In this document: positions 35,483 to 44,587 of the stretch, piece by piece
How the letters are laid out: each line of letters starts with the position of its first letter
Position numbering within the stretch: the stretch's first letter is position 1
Source of the DNA: Melioribacter sp.
Lineage (GTDB): Bacteria > Bacteroidota > Ignavibacteria > Ignavibacteriales > Melioribacteraceae
DNA: 64,000 bases
Assembly (NCBI GenBank): GCA_023250955.1
Contig: JAHEZQ010000009.1
Coordinates: forward strand, 62,001-126,000
Reading direction: 5' to 3'
Made by a program: the position numbers and the translations under genes
Notes under the pieces: generated by a model
What the model was told of the DNA's origin: nothing
What the model saw: only the letters and a program-made list of their open reading frames with translations
Database searches by the model: none

Positions 35483-36744
35483 TTGTTGAAGAATTTTTCT
35501 TTTAAGAATTTTGGCGAGCTTGGTTCGATGTTGGGATTCCAATTTTTAAGAGCAGAAGTATCCTTCAATCCATTTCCTGTGAAGAGAAGAAGGGCTGTTT
35601 GTTTATGTAATTTATTTTGGGCAATATATTTTTTATAAGCTGCAAATGTTGATGAAGAAGACGGCTCAATCAATATTCCGTAATTTTGTGCTACAAATTT
35701 TTGTGCTTCAAGAATTTCATTGTCGCTTACTTGAATTGCTTCACCTTTTGTTTTTACAATTGAATCGTAAGTCATGTATAAACACCTCGGTGCACCGGCA
35801 GAAATTGAATCGGCAATACTTTTAGCCGGCTTATATTCAAATTTTTGATTCTTCATATATCTAACAACTGCATTGCTTCCTTCAGCTTGAACAGCAATTA
35901 ATTTTGGAAGTTTTTTAATCCAGCCGAGCTCTTTCAATTCCCATAATCCTTTATACAATCCGCTCAATACAACTCCATCGCCTGTAGGGACAAAAATTAG
36001 GTCTGGCATTTTTCCTTTAGTAGTCATAAAAATATCAAACGCTGCAGACTTTTTACCTTCGATGGTCAGCGGATTATAACCCGTATTCCTATTGTATATT
36101 TTTTTCTCCGAGGAGATTTCCAAACAAGTATCGAATGCCAGATCATAGTCGCCATCAACTAAATAAATTTCAGCTCCGTAAGATTGGATTTGAATCCGTT
36201 TTGCTTCAGGAATAAGTTTTGGGACAAAGATCATTGATTTCAATCCAAGCCTTGCACAAATTCCAGCCAACGAAGAACCCGCATTACCGGTCGAAGCCGC
36301 GGCAATTTCTTTTATACCAAGTTCGATTGCCTTGAGAACAACTAAACTAGAAGCGCGGTCTTTAAACGACAAAGTATGATTACGCGTGTCATCAAGAACA
36401 AAAAAATTGTTTTCTTTAAAAGAATATTTAAATAAACAATTTGACGGAAGAGATAATTTCTCGATGTCATTCCGAAGAAGCGAAGCGACTGAGGAATCTT
36501 TAAAATCTATCGGCCATAATAAATTATACTGCCAAAACCTTCCCGGCTGTAGTTTTAGAAATTCCTTTTTCTTGTATTTCTTTTTGATTGTTTCATAATC
36601 ATATTCAATTAAAAGAACTCCTCGCAATGGTTGGTTCTTTTCAATCATGCCGCAAGATGGGCAGAGATATATCAGATTTTTTTCTATCTCATCTTTGCTG
36701 TAAGTCTTTCCGCAATCAAAACATTTGTAATAATAATTTTTCAT
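35479..36744 (-). CDS. Threonine-synthase-like PLP enzyme with zinc ribbon
   Basis: About 421 residues from ATG 36744 (MKNYYYKCFDCGK), which has GAGAAG just upstream; the ATG at 36765 lies inside a palindromic repeat and is less likely. A C4 zinc ribbon (CFDCG...CPSCG), then fold-type II PLP enzyme: the PLP lysine in HTLSFKDRAS, phosphate loop AASTGNAGSSLAGI, and LLFTGNGLKD at the end. It resembles threonine synthase, but in this purine-degradation context it may act on diaminopropionate or another amino acid. A dispersed repeat is inserted in frame (DFKDSSVASLLRNDIE). Confidence 0.78.
   Translation of the reverse strand: MKNYYYKCFDCGKTYSKDEIEKNLIYLCPSCGMIEKNQPLRGVLLIEYDYETIKKKYKKKEFLKLQPGRFWQYNLLWPIDFKDSSVASLLRNDIEKLSLPSNCLFKYSFKENNFFVLDDTRNHTLSFKDRASSLVVLKAIELGIKEIAAASTGNAGSSLAGICARLGLKSMIFVPKLIPEAKRIQIQSYGAEIYLVDGDYDLAFDTCLEISSEKKIYNRNTGYNPLTIEGKKSAAFDIFMTTKGKMPDLIFVPTGDGVVLSGLYKGLWELKELGWIKKLPKLIAVQAEGSNAVVRYMKNQKFEYKPAKSIADSISAGAPRCLYMTYDSIVKTKGEAIQVSDNEILEAQKFVAQNYGILIEPSSSSTFAAYKKYIAQNKLHKQTALLLFTGNGLKDTSALKNWNPNIEPSSPKFLKEKFFNK
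36464..36507. repeat. Palindromic-repeat half element inside a coding sequence
   Basis: GTCATTCCGAAGAAG...ACTGAGGAATCTTTAAAATC. Read on the minus strand it matches the right half of the elements at 36761-36833 and 46979-47066 (AAAGATTYCTCAGTCG...CTTCGGAATGACAT). It is in frame in the PLP-enzyme gene and encodes about 15 residues. Confidence 0.75.
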
Positions 36745-36760
36745 TTTCTTCTCATTTACT

Positions 36761-36833
36761 GTCATTTCGACCGAAGGGAGAAATCTTAAAGATTTCTCAG
36801 TCGTCCGATAAAACGGGACTCCTTCGAAATGAC
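36761..36833. repeat. Complete dispersed palindromic element
   Basis: The left arm GTCATTTCGACCGAAGGGAG and right arm CTCCTTCGAAATGAC are imperfect inverted repeats; inside, AAATCTTAAAGATTT is also palindromic. It fills the gap between the PLP-enzyme gene and ygeW and could form a long hairpin in the ygeW-PLP transcript. Confidence 0.8.
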
Positions 36834-36849
36834 ATTTTATTACCGAGTG

Positions 36850-37860
36850 TCACATTGTTAATCCCATAATTGCTTTAGCTGTATGCAAACGATTCTCTGC
36901 TTCATCAAAAACAATTGAGATATTCGGGTTATCTAAAATTTCATCTGTTACTTCATTGCCGCGATCTGCCGGAAGTGCATGCATAAGTTTTACATTTTTA
37001 TCTGCAAGTTTTATTCTCTTGTCATTGCAGATCCAGCTCTTAGATTTTTCAAGATTACTTTTCATTTCTTTCTTGCATTGATCTTCATGAGAGAGATAAT
37101 ATTCTTCATCGTAAAATCCAAAACCGCCCCAATTTTTAGGAATAACTATCTGAGCTCCTTCAAATGCTTCATCCATATTATTTGTGAAGTGTAAACTTCC
37201 TCCGCCTTCTTTTGCATTCTTCTGTGCTTTCTCAACTATATTTTTGCTGAGAGGAAATTCTTTTGGATGGGCAACCGTTACATCAATTCCATAGCGCGGA
37301 AAAAGTAGAATTTGTGTTTGCGGAACACTCAACGGTTTTGAGTGTGTGGTAGCATACGCCCAGCTCACTGTTACTTTCAAATTTTTTGTGTTTCTGCCGA
37401 GATGTTCGAAGATTGTCATTAAATCTGCAAGTCCTTGGAAGGGATGATAAACATCATCCTGCAGCGACATGACTGGTTTTCTTGAGTTAGCGGCAAGTTC
37501 ATTTAAATATTTGTTACCGATTCCATAAAAACAATTACGGCATGCAATTCCATGTCCCATACGGCTAAGAATTATTGCAGTATCTTTTGCAACTTCACCG
37601 TGTGTGATCTGCATTTTGTCCGGAGTAAGATCGTGCGCATGTCCGCCAAGCTGCGTCATTCCGGCTTCCATAGAATTTCTTGTGCGCGTTGATTGTTCAA
37701 AAAACATCATGAACAATGTTTTATACGACAGCCAGAGTGTTGGTTCTTCTGCGTAGAACTTTTTCTTCAAATCAAATGCAGTATCAAAAACTATATCGAG
37801 TTCTTCTTTTGTCCAATCGTCTTCAGTTATAAAATGTCTTCCTTTAAATCGAGTTTCCAT
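36850..37860 (-). CDS. ygeW: Knotted carbamoyltransferase YgeW
   Basis: 336 residues, aspartate/ornithine-carbamoyltransferase fold. The carbamoyl-phosphate loop is FEQSTRTRNSMEAGMTQLGGHA (STRTR), and MHALPADRGNEV replaces the usual HCLP. YgeW proteins sit in purine/ureide catabolic clusters and are thought to release carbamoyl phosphate from a ureide (such as a 2,3-diureidopropionate or oxamate type product), allowing ATP formation. YgeY, YgfK, SsnA and molybdenum hydroxylases nearby fit this. Confidence 0.93.
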   Translation of the reverse strand: METRFKGRHFITEDDWTKEELDIVFDTAFDLKKKFYAEEPTLWLSYKTLFMMFFEQSTRTRNSMEAGMTQLGGHAHDLTPDKMQITHGEVAKDTAIILSRMGHGIACRNCFYGIGNKYLNELAANSRKPVMSLQDDVYHPFQGLADLMTIFEHLGRNTKNLKVTVSWAYATTHSKPLSVPQTQILLFPRYGIDVTVAHPKEFPLSKNIVEKAQKNAKEGGGSLHFTNNMDEAFEGAQIVIPKNWGGFGFYDEEYYLSHEDQCKKEMKSNLEKSKSWICNDKRIKLADKNVKLMHALPADRGNEVTDEILDNPNISIVFDEAENRLHTAKAIMGLTM

Positions 37861-37881
37861 TAATCCTCCGAAATAAACAAG

Positions 37882-38817
37882 TTAAGTATTAATTGTTTTG
37901 AATAGTCTTAAGTATGATTCTTTAATCAGACTGATTATATATTCAAGATTTTCATCATTATTAATTCGAATCTCATAATCACCATTACCCCAATGGCCTA
38001 TTGAAGATACATCTTTTGTCAATTTTTTGGGATCATCGAGCTGACCTTTCTTGAGATTTATCCAAACCTTAATAAAACTTTTACTTAGAAGTAAATCACA
38101 TACATTTTTTTTGTTTGTGACAAAGCCGATGTAGAGTTTCGTCGGTCTTATAGTTATTGAATCGTTAATGTTTTGAATAGCTAACTTAAACTTATTATAT
38201 AATTCCTTTATTTCATCAGTAGTTTTGTCAAGATGATCACTTTCAACATAGACTTTAATTTCTTCGATTACTTTATCTAAAGTTCTATTCTTTCTAGAAA
38301 TAGTTTTGATTGATTCTGTGGCACTTGTAGCTCTTATAGGAATGAAACTAATTATTTCATTACTAAAATATTTCACTTCCCATAACTCAATTGGAAGATC
38401 CTTAAAATTGATTGATTCCTTTTGGTAATCAGTGAATGTAGGAGAGACAAATATTACTTTTGATTGTGACCAATCTACGTCTTCACGTTTAAGATTCTTT
38501 TGTAGACTTTCATTGTATTCAAGAATAAAATCTGCTTTGTTATTCAACATAAGCGACAAATATGCATATCCTTGATCAATGACTGAAAAATTCTTGTCTT
38601 TCTTAAATTCAATTATTACAAAAGATTTGCTGGATTCATCAAAAGCAAGTGTATCTATTCTGAAATTATGAAGTTGAAACTCCGTCTGAACAAATTTTAA
38701 ATTAAATATTTTTTCAAGATTGTTTTCGGAAATTCTTTGAATATCTTTCTCTAGCTTGAATTTTATTTCCTTGATCTCTTTAAGCTTACTTTCTTTCTCG
38801 TGCTTAAATAAATACAT
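37882..38817 (-). CDS. PD-(D/E)XK nuclease-like protein with DUF5655 domain
   Basis: 311 residues. The N-terminal part (about 15-150) carries a PD-(D/E)XK-like core, D55 (RIDTLAFD) and E70-x-K72 (VIIEFKKDK), followed by a Q in VIDQGYAYLSLM. The C-terminal half (about 185-308) matches DUF5655 (IRPTKLYIGFVTNKKNVCDLLLSKSFIKVWINLKKGQLDDP...IGHWGNGDYEIRI). It sits between ygeW and ygeY, 9 bases after the ygeY stop, though it has no obvious metabolic role there. It may be a DNA-repair or defence-type nuclease, or a visitor to the operon. Confidence 0.75.
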   Translation of the reverse strand: MYLFKHEKESKLKEIKEIKFKLEKDIQRISENNLEKIFNLKFVQTEFQLHNFRIDTLAFDESSKSFVIIEFKKDKNFSVIDQGYAYLSLMLNNKADFILEYNESLQKNLKREDVDWSQSKVIFVSPTFTDYQKESINFKDLPIELWEVKYFSNEIISFIPIRATSATESIKTISRKNRTLDKVIEEIKVYVESDHLDKTTDEIKELYNKFKLAIQNINDSITIRPTKLYIGFVTNKKNVCDLLLSKSFIKVWINLKKGQLDDPKKLTKDVSSIGHWGNGDYEIRINNDENLEYIISLIKESYLRLFKTINT

Positions 38818-38826
38818 ACAACCTCC

Positions 38827-40023
38827 TTAAATTCTATTTACTAACTCAAACGGGAATAAAGAATAAAACTTTGTTGCCTTTAGCAAATCTTCAAGAACAA
38901 GTTCTTCTTTCGATGAATGAGCAAGTTCCTCTTTACCCGGTGCAAAACCGATGGTTGGAATTTCAAAATGTCCAGCAGTTGCAACTCCGTTCGTAGAAAA
39001 ACTCCACACACCGCTCTTTGCTTTACCTATTGCCGCCTTAGAAGTTTTCATCGCTGCGTCAACAAGCGGATGTTTCTCATCATAAACCCACGTAGGGAAA
39101 TATGCTTCTTGAGAAAACTTTGTTCCCTTCCAGCTTGTGCCTTCAACATTTGGAATGGAAATTTTTGCATCGCTCTTATGTTTTTTAATTATTGCTTTCA
39201 ATTCTTTTACAACAGAATTTTTATTTTCACCTATCGTCATTCTTCTATCAAGATGGATTTGGCAAAAATCAGAAACAGAACAAGTTGACGGTGCTTTGGA
39301 AATAATTTGGCTGACGGTAATTGAACCTTTTCCAAGCGGCTGTTTTGGTTTTAATTTTTTATCCAACTTTTCTATTTCAGAAATTATTGGTTGCATTTTA
39401 TAGATCGCATTAATTCCTTTATGATTGTGCGCACCGTGAGCAGATTTTCCCGTCGCCGTAATTTTCAATTCCATTCTTCCGCGCTGTCCGCGATAAACTT
39501 TTAGATCCGTCGGCTCGCCAAGCACAACAAAATCCGGTTTGATTCCTTCATTAGCTATTATATGATAGAGTGGGTAGCCGTCAGCATCTTCTTCAAGCAC
39601 AGAACCTACTACGTAAAGCGTAAATGGAAAATCATTTCCATAAACCGCTTTCAAAACTTTTCCAGCGATCATAAATCCGGCCATAGCTGGTTTTTCATCA
39701 ACAACTCCGCGTCCATACATTTTTCCGTTCACAATTTCTCCGGCGAACGGCGGATGTGCCCAAGTTTCAGTGTCGGTTACTTTCACAGTATCAACATGTG
39801 CATCGAACATAATTTTTATTGGTCCGTTTCCGATTCTTCCCACCGCATTTCCGAATCCGTCATGAAAAGCTTCGTCAAATCCGTATTCTTTCATCTTTGA
39901 AACAATGAACTCAACAATTTCCTTTTCTTCCCCGCTGTAACTTTTGATTTGAATCAGTCTTTGAATTAGAGCGAAAAGATTTTCTTTTTCGGCTTCTACT
40001 GCATTAAATAATTTTTCTTTCAT
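38827..40023 (-). CDS. ygeY: YgeY-family metallohydrolase (M20 type)
   Basis: 398 residues. Metal ligands and motifs of M20 peptidases/deacylases: FDAHVDTV, GRGVVDEKPAMAG, LEEDADGY with catalytic Glu, GEPTDL and the terminal APGKEELAHSSKEELVLEDL. YgeY is linked to the purine/ureide cluster and to selenium-dependent molybdenum hydroxylases; it likely deacylates or cleaves an amide of a ureide intermediate. It is divergent from ygfK. Confidence 0.92.
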   Translation of the reverse strand: MKEKLFNAVEAEKENLFALIQRLIQIKSYSGEEKEIVEFIVSKMKEYGFDEAFHDGFGNAVGRIGNGPIKIMFDAHVDTVKVTDTETWAHPPFAGEIVNGKMYGRGVVDEKPAMAGFMIAGKVLKAVYGNDFPFTLYVVGSVLEEDADGYPLYHIIANEGIKPDFVVLGEPTDLKVYRGQRGRMELKITATGKSAHGAHNHKGINAIYKMQPIISEIEKLDKKLKPKQPLGKGSITVSQIISKAPSTCSVSDFCQIHLDRRMTIGENKNSVVKELKAIIKKHKSDAKISIPNVEGTSWKGTKFSQEAYFPTWVYDEKHPLVDAAMKTSKAAIGKAKSGVWSFSTNGVATAGHFEIPTIGFAPGKEELAHSSKEELVLEDLLKATKFYSLFPFELVNRI

Positions 40024-40089
40024 GTTTATTCCAAATCTGTTTCGAACTAATCAAAATTACAAAATTGTCTGCACACTTAATACGGGTAT

Positions 40090-40105
40090 ATCTTATATTT
40101 AAGAT
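40090..40105. promoter_or_regulatory. Inverted repeat in the ygeY/ygfK divergent promoter region
   Basis: ATCTTA-TATT-TAAGAT, a 6-bp perfect dyad in the 107-base gap between the two divergent genes. It may be an operator for a cluster regulator, which is not present in the window. Confidence 0.35.
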
Positions 40106-40130
40106 GCTCAAGAAAATAAGCGGGAATTAT

Positions 40131-43100
40131 ATGTCGGATAAAATGCAGCCGGTTCCTTTCCAAAAACTGTTGGTCTGGATATTCCACGAATACACTAATC
40201 AGAAATCAATCTTCGGAATTCCGTCTTCAAAATTTTATTATGTTAAAGAAAAGGGCGATGAAAAGATATTTGATGAATGTCTTGAAACTCCAATCGGTCC
40301 TGCTGCCGGTCCTCATACCCAATTAACTCAAAATATAATTTGCGCATATTTAACTGGAGGCAGATTTTTTGAACTCAAGACCGTACAAAAGCTGGATGAC
40401 TTAAAGATTGATAAACCGTGCATTGATGCAACCGATGAAGGTTATAATGTTGAGTGGTCTCAAGAACTGAAGCTTGATGAATCATATGATGAATATGTTA
40501 AAGCATGGTTTCTAATTCATTTGATAAAAAATCTGTTTGGACTCTCGAAATCCAAAAGAGGATTTGTTTTCAATATGAGTGTTGGTTATGATCTTGATGG
40601 AATCAAAACTCAAAGAATGGATAGATTCATTGAAGAACTAAAGGATGCATCTAAGAATGAATTATTTTCTAATTACAAAACAATTCTAATTAAACAAATA
40701 AGTAACGGTAATTTACTCGAGAGAGATTTCGGCTTCGACAGAATTAAATTAGAAAAATTAATTTCAGAAATTGAAAATATTTCGACGCACATTTCTAATT
40801 CGGTTACGCTTTCAACGATGCACGGCTGCCCTCCTCATGAAATTGAATCTATTGCAAAATATCTTATCAAAGAAAAAGGATTGCATACATACGTAAAATT
40901 AAATCCAACTCTTTTAGGATTCGATTTTGTAAATGATACACTTCATAAACTCAGGTATAACTACATTCAGCTTGATAAAAATTCCTTCGATCATGATATT
41001 CAATACCAAGATGCAATTCCTATGATTAACCGACTAAGGTCATTTGCTTCTGCTTACAATAAAACCTTCGGAATCAAACTTTCCAACACACTCGGAGTGA
41101 AAAATACAATCAAGGCATTACCGGGCGATGACATGTACATGTCGGGTAGATCGCTTTATCCGCTTACAATAAATCTTGCATACAAATTAGCTAAAGAATT
41201 CAACGGTGAAATAAATATTTCTTATTCTGGTGGAGCTAATAACAATAACATAAAAGAAATTCTAGAAACCGGAATAAGACCGGTTACTTTTGCCACAGAA
41301 TTATTGAAACCCGGCGGGTATTTACGTCTTTCACAAATTGCAGAAACGATTGAAAAGAATTCATCAAAGTTTGATAAAAATTTTAGAAAAAATCTTTCTC
41401 AACTGAAAATTTTAGCAGAAGCTTCTTTGTTAGATAAAAATTATTCTAAAGAGAAACGAGAAATTACTTCCATAAAGATTCCCAAAAGTCTGCCGGTTTT
41501 TGATTGTTATATCGCCCCTTGCCAGGAAGCTTGTCCCATACATCAAGATGTTGCATCATATATAAAATTAATTGAACAAAAAAGATATGAAGAAGCATAC
41601 GAGTTGATCGTTTCAAAAAATCCTTTACCTCATATAACCGGTTACATTTGTGATCATCAATGCATGTACCATTGCACGCGCTGGGATTATGATGAGCCGG
41701 TGTTGATTCGCGATCTTAAGAAAGAAGCTGCACTCAATGGTTTTGATTCATATATAAAAAAATTCAAGAATAATTTTTCACTTAATCAGAATAAATTAAA
41801 AGTTGCAGTCATTGGAGCGGGGCCATCAGGTTTATCTGCCGCGTACTTTTTAGCTAAAGCAGGTTTTGATGTAACAATTCTTGAAAAAGAAATGAATGCC
41901 GGCGGTATTGTTCAAAATGTATTGCCGAGATTCCGTTTACCAAAAGAAGCAATAGAAAAAGATATTGGATTTATCGAGAAACATGGGATCAGATTCATTT
42001 TTGGTTTTAATCCAAATTTTTCAATTGATAAACTGAAAAAGGAAGGATATAAATACATTTACATTGCTATTGGCGCTGAATCATCAAATAAAATTAAGAT
42101 TGATGGTAACGATGAAAATATTTTTGATGCAATTGAATTCTTGAAAGATTATCACAATGATCAATCAATAAAACCCGGTAAGAATATTGCTGTAATCGGC
42201 GGTGGTAATTCTGCAATGGATAGTGCGCGTGCCGCAACAAGGTATAAAGGAGTTAAAAAAGTTTACTTAATTTATCGTCGCACAAAAGAACAAATGCCAG
42301 CAGATAAAGAAGAATTTCATTCCGCATTAAACGATGGAGTTGAGTTTAAGGAACTGCTACTTCCGATCAGATTTAACAAAGGACTTTTAGTATGTCAAAA
42401 AATGAAATTAAGCGATACCGGATCTGACGGAAGAAGAAATGTTGTACAGCTTGATGGCGAGTATGAAGAAATACGAATTGATACAGTGGTCTCTGCAATC
42501 GGTGAAAAAGTTGAAGCAGAATTTTTGACAAAGAATAAAATTCAATTAGAAAATAACAGAGTGAAAGTTTCCGAGACAAATGAGACGATGTTGGAAAATG
42601 TTTTTATCGGTGGAGACGCATTGAGAGGACCATCAACTGTAGTAGAATCAATTGCAGATGGAATGAAAGCAGCAGACGCAATTATTAAGAAAGATAATGT
42701 TAAAGTTGGACAGTTCGCTGCTAAAAATTATTTTGTTAATAACCAACAACTTTTCGATGACATAAGAAAAAGAAAAGGTGAAATTGCTAATCAGACTTAT
42801 ACAAATTTTACTCTTGAAGCGGGAAAATGTTTAGGATGCAATTTTATCTGCAACAAGTGTGTTGAAGTTTGTCCGAACCGCGCTAATGTTGCAATAATAT
42901 CAAATTCAGATTCATTCAAGGATCAATATCAAATTATTCATCTTGATCAATTATGCAACGAGTGTGGCAACTGCGAAACTTTCTGTCCCTACCAAGGTGC
43001 GCCTTATAAAGAGAAGTTCACTTTCTTTAAAAGTGAAACTGATTATGCCCACAGCACAAATGATGGATTTTTCTTTGATGAAAATAAAGATCTTACAACG

Positions 43101-43241
43101 GTAAATGTAAGATTAGGATCTGGAAAAGGAACGATCGTTTTTAATAATGGTGGAGAAGTTGTACAAACAACTTTTAGTAATGGATCTGAGTTAATTCTGT
43201 TAATAAAAACCTTCCGGCGAGATTATTCTTTTCTAATTTGA
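40131..43241 (+). CDS. ygfK: YgfK: putative selenate reductase/Fe-S flavoprotein subunit of purine cluster
   Basis: 1036 residues from ATG 40131 (MSDKMQPVPFQKLLVWIFHEY); an earlier ATG at 40065 lacks support. The N-terminal third is like a dihydroorotate-dehydrogenase barrel (ETPIGPAAGPHTQL; STMHGCPPHEIE). The middle is a GltD-like pyridine-nucleotide oxidoreductase (cysteines CQEACPIHQD; FAD motif GAGPSGLSAAYFLAKAG; NAD motif GGGNSAMDSARAA). The C-terminus has two 4Fe-4S motifs (CNFICNKCVEVCP and CNECGNCETFCP). YgfK is thought to reduce a purine-ring intermediate in anaerobic purine degradation. It converges with the xdh small subunit, 6 bases apart. Confidence 0.93.
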   Translation: MSDKMQPVPFQKLLVWIFHEYTNQKSIFGIPSSKFYYVKEKGDEKIFDECLETPIGPAAGPHTQLTQNIICAYLTGGRFFELKTVQKLDDLKIDKPCIDATDEGYNVEWSQELKLDESYDEYVKAWFLIHLIKNLFGLSKSKRGFVFNMSVGYDLDGIKTQRMDRFIEELKDASKNELFSNYKTILIKQISNGNLLERDFGFDRIKLEKLISEIENISTHISNSVTLSTMHGCPPHEIESIAKYLIKEKGLHTYVKLNPTLLGFDFVNDTLHKLRYNYIQLDKNSFDHDIQYQDAIPMINRLRSFASAYNKTFGIKLSNTLGVKNTIKALPGDDMYMSGRSLYPLTINLAYKLAKEFNGEINISYSGGANNNNIKEILETGIRPVTFATELLKPGGYLRLSQIAETIEKNSSKFDKNFRKNLSQLKILAEASLLDKNYSKEKREITSIKIPKSLPVFDCYIAPCQEACPIHQDVASYIKLIEQKRYEEAYELIVSKNPLPHITGYICDHQCMYHCTRWDYDEPVLIRDLKKEAALNGFDSYIKKFKNNFSLNQNKLKVAVIGAGPSGLSAAYFLAKAGFDVTILEKEMNAGGIVQNVLPRFRLPKEAIEKDIGFIEKHGIRFIFGFNPNFSIDKLKKEGYKYIYIAIGAESSNKIKIDGNDENIFDAIEFLKDYHNDQSIKPGKNIAVIGGGNSAMDSARAATRYKGVKKVYLIYRRTKEQMPADKEEFHSALNDGVEFKELLLPIRFNKGLLVCQKMKLSDTGSDGRRNVVQLDGEYEEIRIDTVVSAIGEKVEAEFLTKNKIQLENNRVKVSETNETMLENVFIGGDALRGPSTVVESIADGMKAADAIIKKDNVKVGQFAAKNYFVNNQQLFDDIRKRKGEIANQTYTNFTLEAGKCLGCNFICNKCVEVCPNRANVAIISNSDSFKDQYQIIHLDQLCNECGNCETFCPYQGAPYKEKFTFFKSETDYAHSTNDGFFFDENKDLTTVNVRLGSGKGTIVFNNGGEVVQTTFSNGSELILLIKTFRRDYSFLI

Positions 43242-43247
43242 AAATAA

Positions 43248-43718
43248 TTAGTGAGATGTTAATTCTTTTGCACTTTCATTAATTGCTTCGATGATTTGTT
43301 TGTACCCGGTACACCTGCACAGATTTCCCGCAATTGCATCTTTGATTTCTTCTTCGGTTGGATTTGGATTTTCTTTAAGCAAAGCAAAAGCCGATAATAC
43401 CATTGCCGGTGAACAAAATCCACATTGAACTGCGCCGTACTTTAAGAATTTTTTTTGAATCGGATGTAATTCATTACCGTTTGTAATTCCTTCAATTGTA
43501 ACTATTTCATTACCTTCAATTTGTGCTGCAAGAATCAAACATGAGTTAACAGCTTTACCATTCATCAAAACTGTACATGCCCCACATTCACCTACACCGC
43601 ATCCTTCCTTTGTTCCGGTCAGATTAAATTTATCCCGAAGTAAATCGAGTAAACGAATACTTGGTTCAGTCTCTACTGTAACTTCTTTTCCGTTAAGTAT
43701 GAATTTCAGATTGATCAT
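43248..43718 (-). CDS. Molybdenum hydroxylase 2Fe-2S subunit
   Basis: 156 residues with two 2Fe-2S clusters: the plant-type motif CGVGECGACTVL...NSC and the C-terminal CGFCSP...CRCTGY. Small subunit of a xanthine-dehydrogenase-like enzyme encoded with the FAD and molybdopterin subunits upstream (2-3 bases apart). It relays electrons from the Mo site to FAD. Confidence 0.95.
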   Translation of the reverse strand: MINLKFILNGKEVTVETEPSIRLLDLLRDKFNLTGTKEGCGVGECGACTVLMNGKAVNSCLILAAQIEGNEIVTIEGITNGNELHPIQKKFLKYGAVQCGFCSPAMVLSAFALLKENPNPTEEEIKDAIAGNLCRCTGYKQIIEAINESAKELTSH

Positions 43719-43720
43719 TT

Positions 43721-44587
43721 TTATTTTTTTGTTATTCTCTTAAGCATTTGATAAAACATTTGCTGGACAACCGGTAATTTGTATTCACTCGACCAGCGTA
43801 ATCCTGTTAATTTTATTATCTCTTCTCCCAGTTTGCTTGCAAGAGATTTTATGAAATCGTTATTTGCTTCTTTACCAGCAGCATATTTTTCTAATTCCGG
43901 GAAACGAGTTCCTATAGGAGTTACAGCGCCGGCGGCAATTTTTATTTCATTTATTTTGTTTCCGTTCAACTCCATTAAAACGGCAAATGTAATTCTGCTG
44001 ATTGCTACTGCCTGGCGTCTTCCGAGTTTATAAAAATCTCCTACAAAAGTTTTTGGAGGAACCGGAATATTTATACGGGTTACAATTTCATCTTTCTTCA
44101 ACTGAGTTTTATAAGGACCTTGCAGAAATTCTTGTAGAGATATTTCCCGTTTAGAATTAGTTGATTCAATTTCTATTGTGGCATTGTAAACCAAGAGAGC
44201 TGTAACTGTATCAGCACACGGAGCATTGTTCACAAAATTTCCCGCTATCGTTGCACGGTTTCTTATCTGCAAACTGCCGATTGTTGCAACAGCTTTTTTT
44301 AGAATTGGTAATTCACTCGAAACAATTGGGTTTGTATAAATCTCAGTAAATGTTGAAGCCGCTCCGATTGAGATCTTTCCGTTTCTTTTTTCAATCCCTT
44401 TTACTTCTGCAATGCGGTTAATATCAACTAAAACTTCTGTATTAATAAAACGATTTGATTCTTGTTTTAGTCCTGTAACAACATCTGTTCCACCAGCAAT
44501 TATTTTAAAATTTTTATCTTGATTCGAAAGTATACCAAGTACCTCGTTCAAATTTTTTGGAATTAATATCTCGATTGATGGAATCAT
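43721..44587 (-). CDS. Molybdenum hydroxylase FAD subunit
   Basis: 288 residues, FAD-binding medium subunit. FAD motifs IIAGGTDVVTG and SLQIRNRATIAGNFVNNAPCAD, and the helper region GRRQAVAISRI. It resembles YgfM/XdhB-like subunits. It overlaps the large subunit by 4 bases (ATGA) and is followed two bases later by the 2Fe-2S subunit. Confidence 0.94.
   Translation of the reverse strand: MIPSIEILIPKNLNEVLGILSNQDKNFKIIAGGTDVVTGLKQESNRFINTEVLVDINRIAEVKGIEKRNGKISIGAASTFTEIYTNPIVSSELPILKKAVATIGSLQIRNRATIAGNFVNNAPCADTVTALLVYNATIEIESTNSKREISLQEFLQGPYKTQLKKDEIVTRINIPVPPKTFVGDFYKLGRRQAVAISRITFAVLMELNGNKINEIKIAAGAVTPIGTRFPELEKYAAGKEANNDFIKSLASKLGEEIIKLTGLRWSSEYKLPVVQQMFYQMLKRITKK

Noticed and set aside
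36588-36869. Plus-strand ORF over the ygeW/PLP-enzyme gap, ending FRPKGEILKISQSSDKT
   Set aside because: It is a translation of the palindromic repeat and of the antisense strand of real genes.
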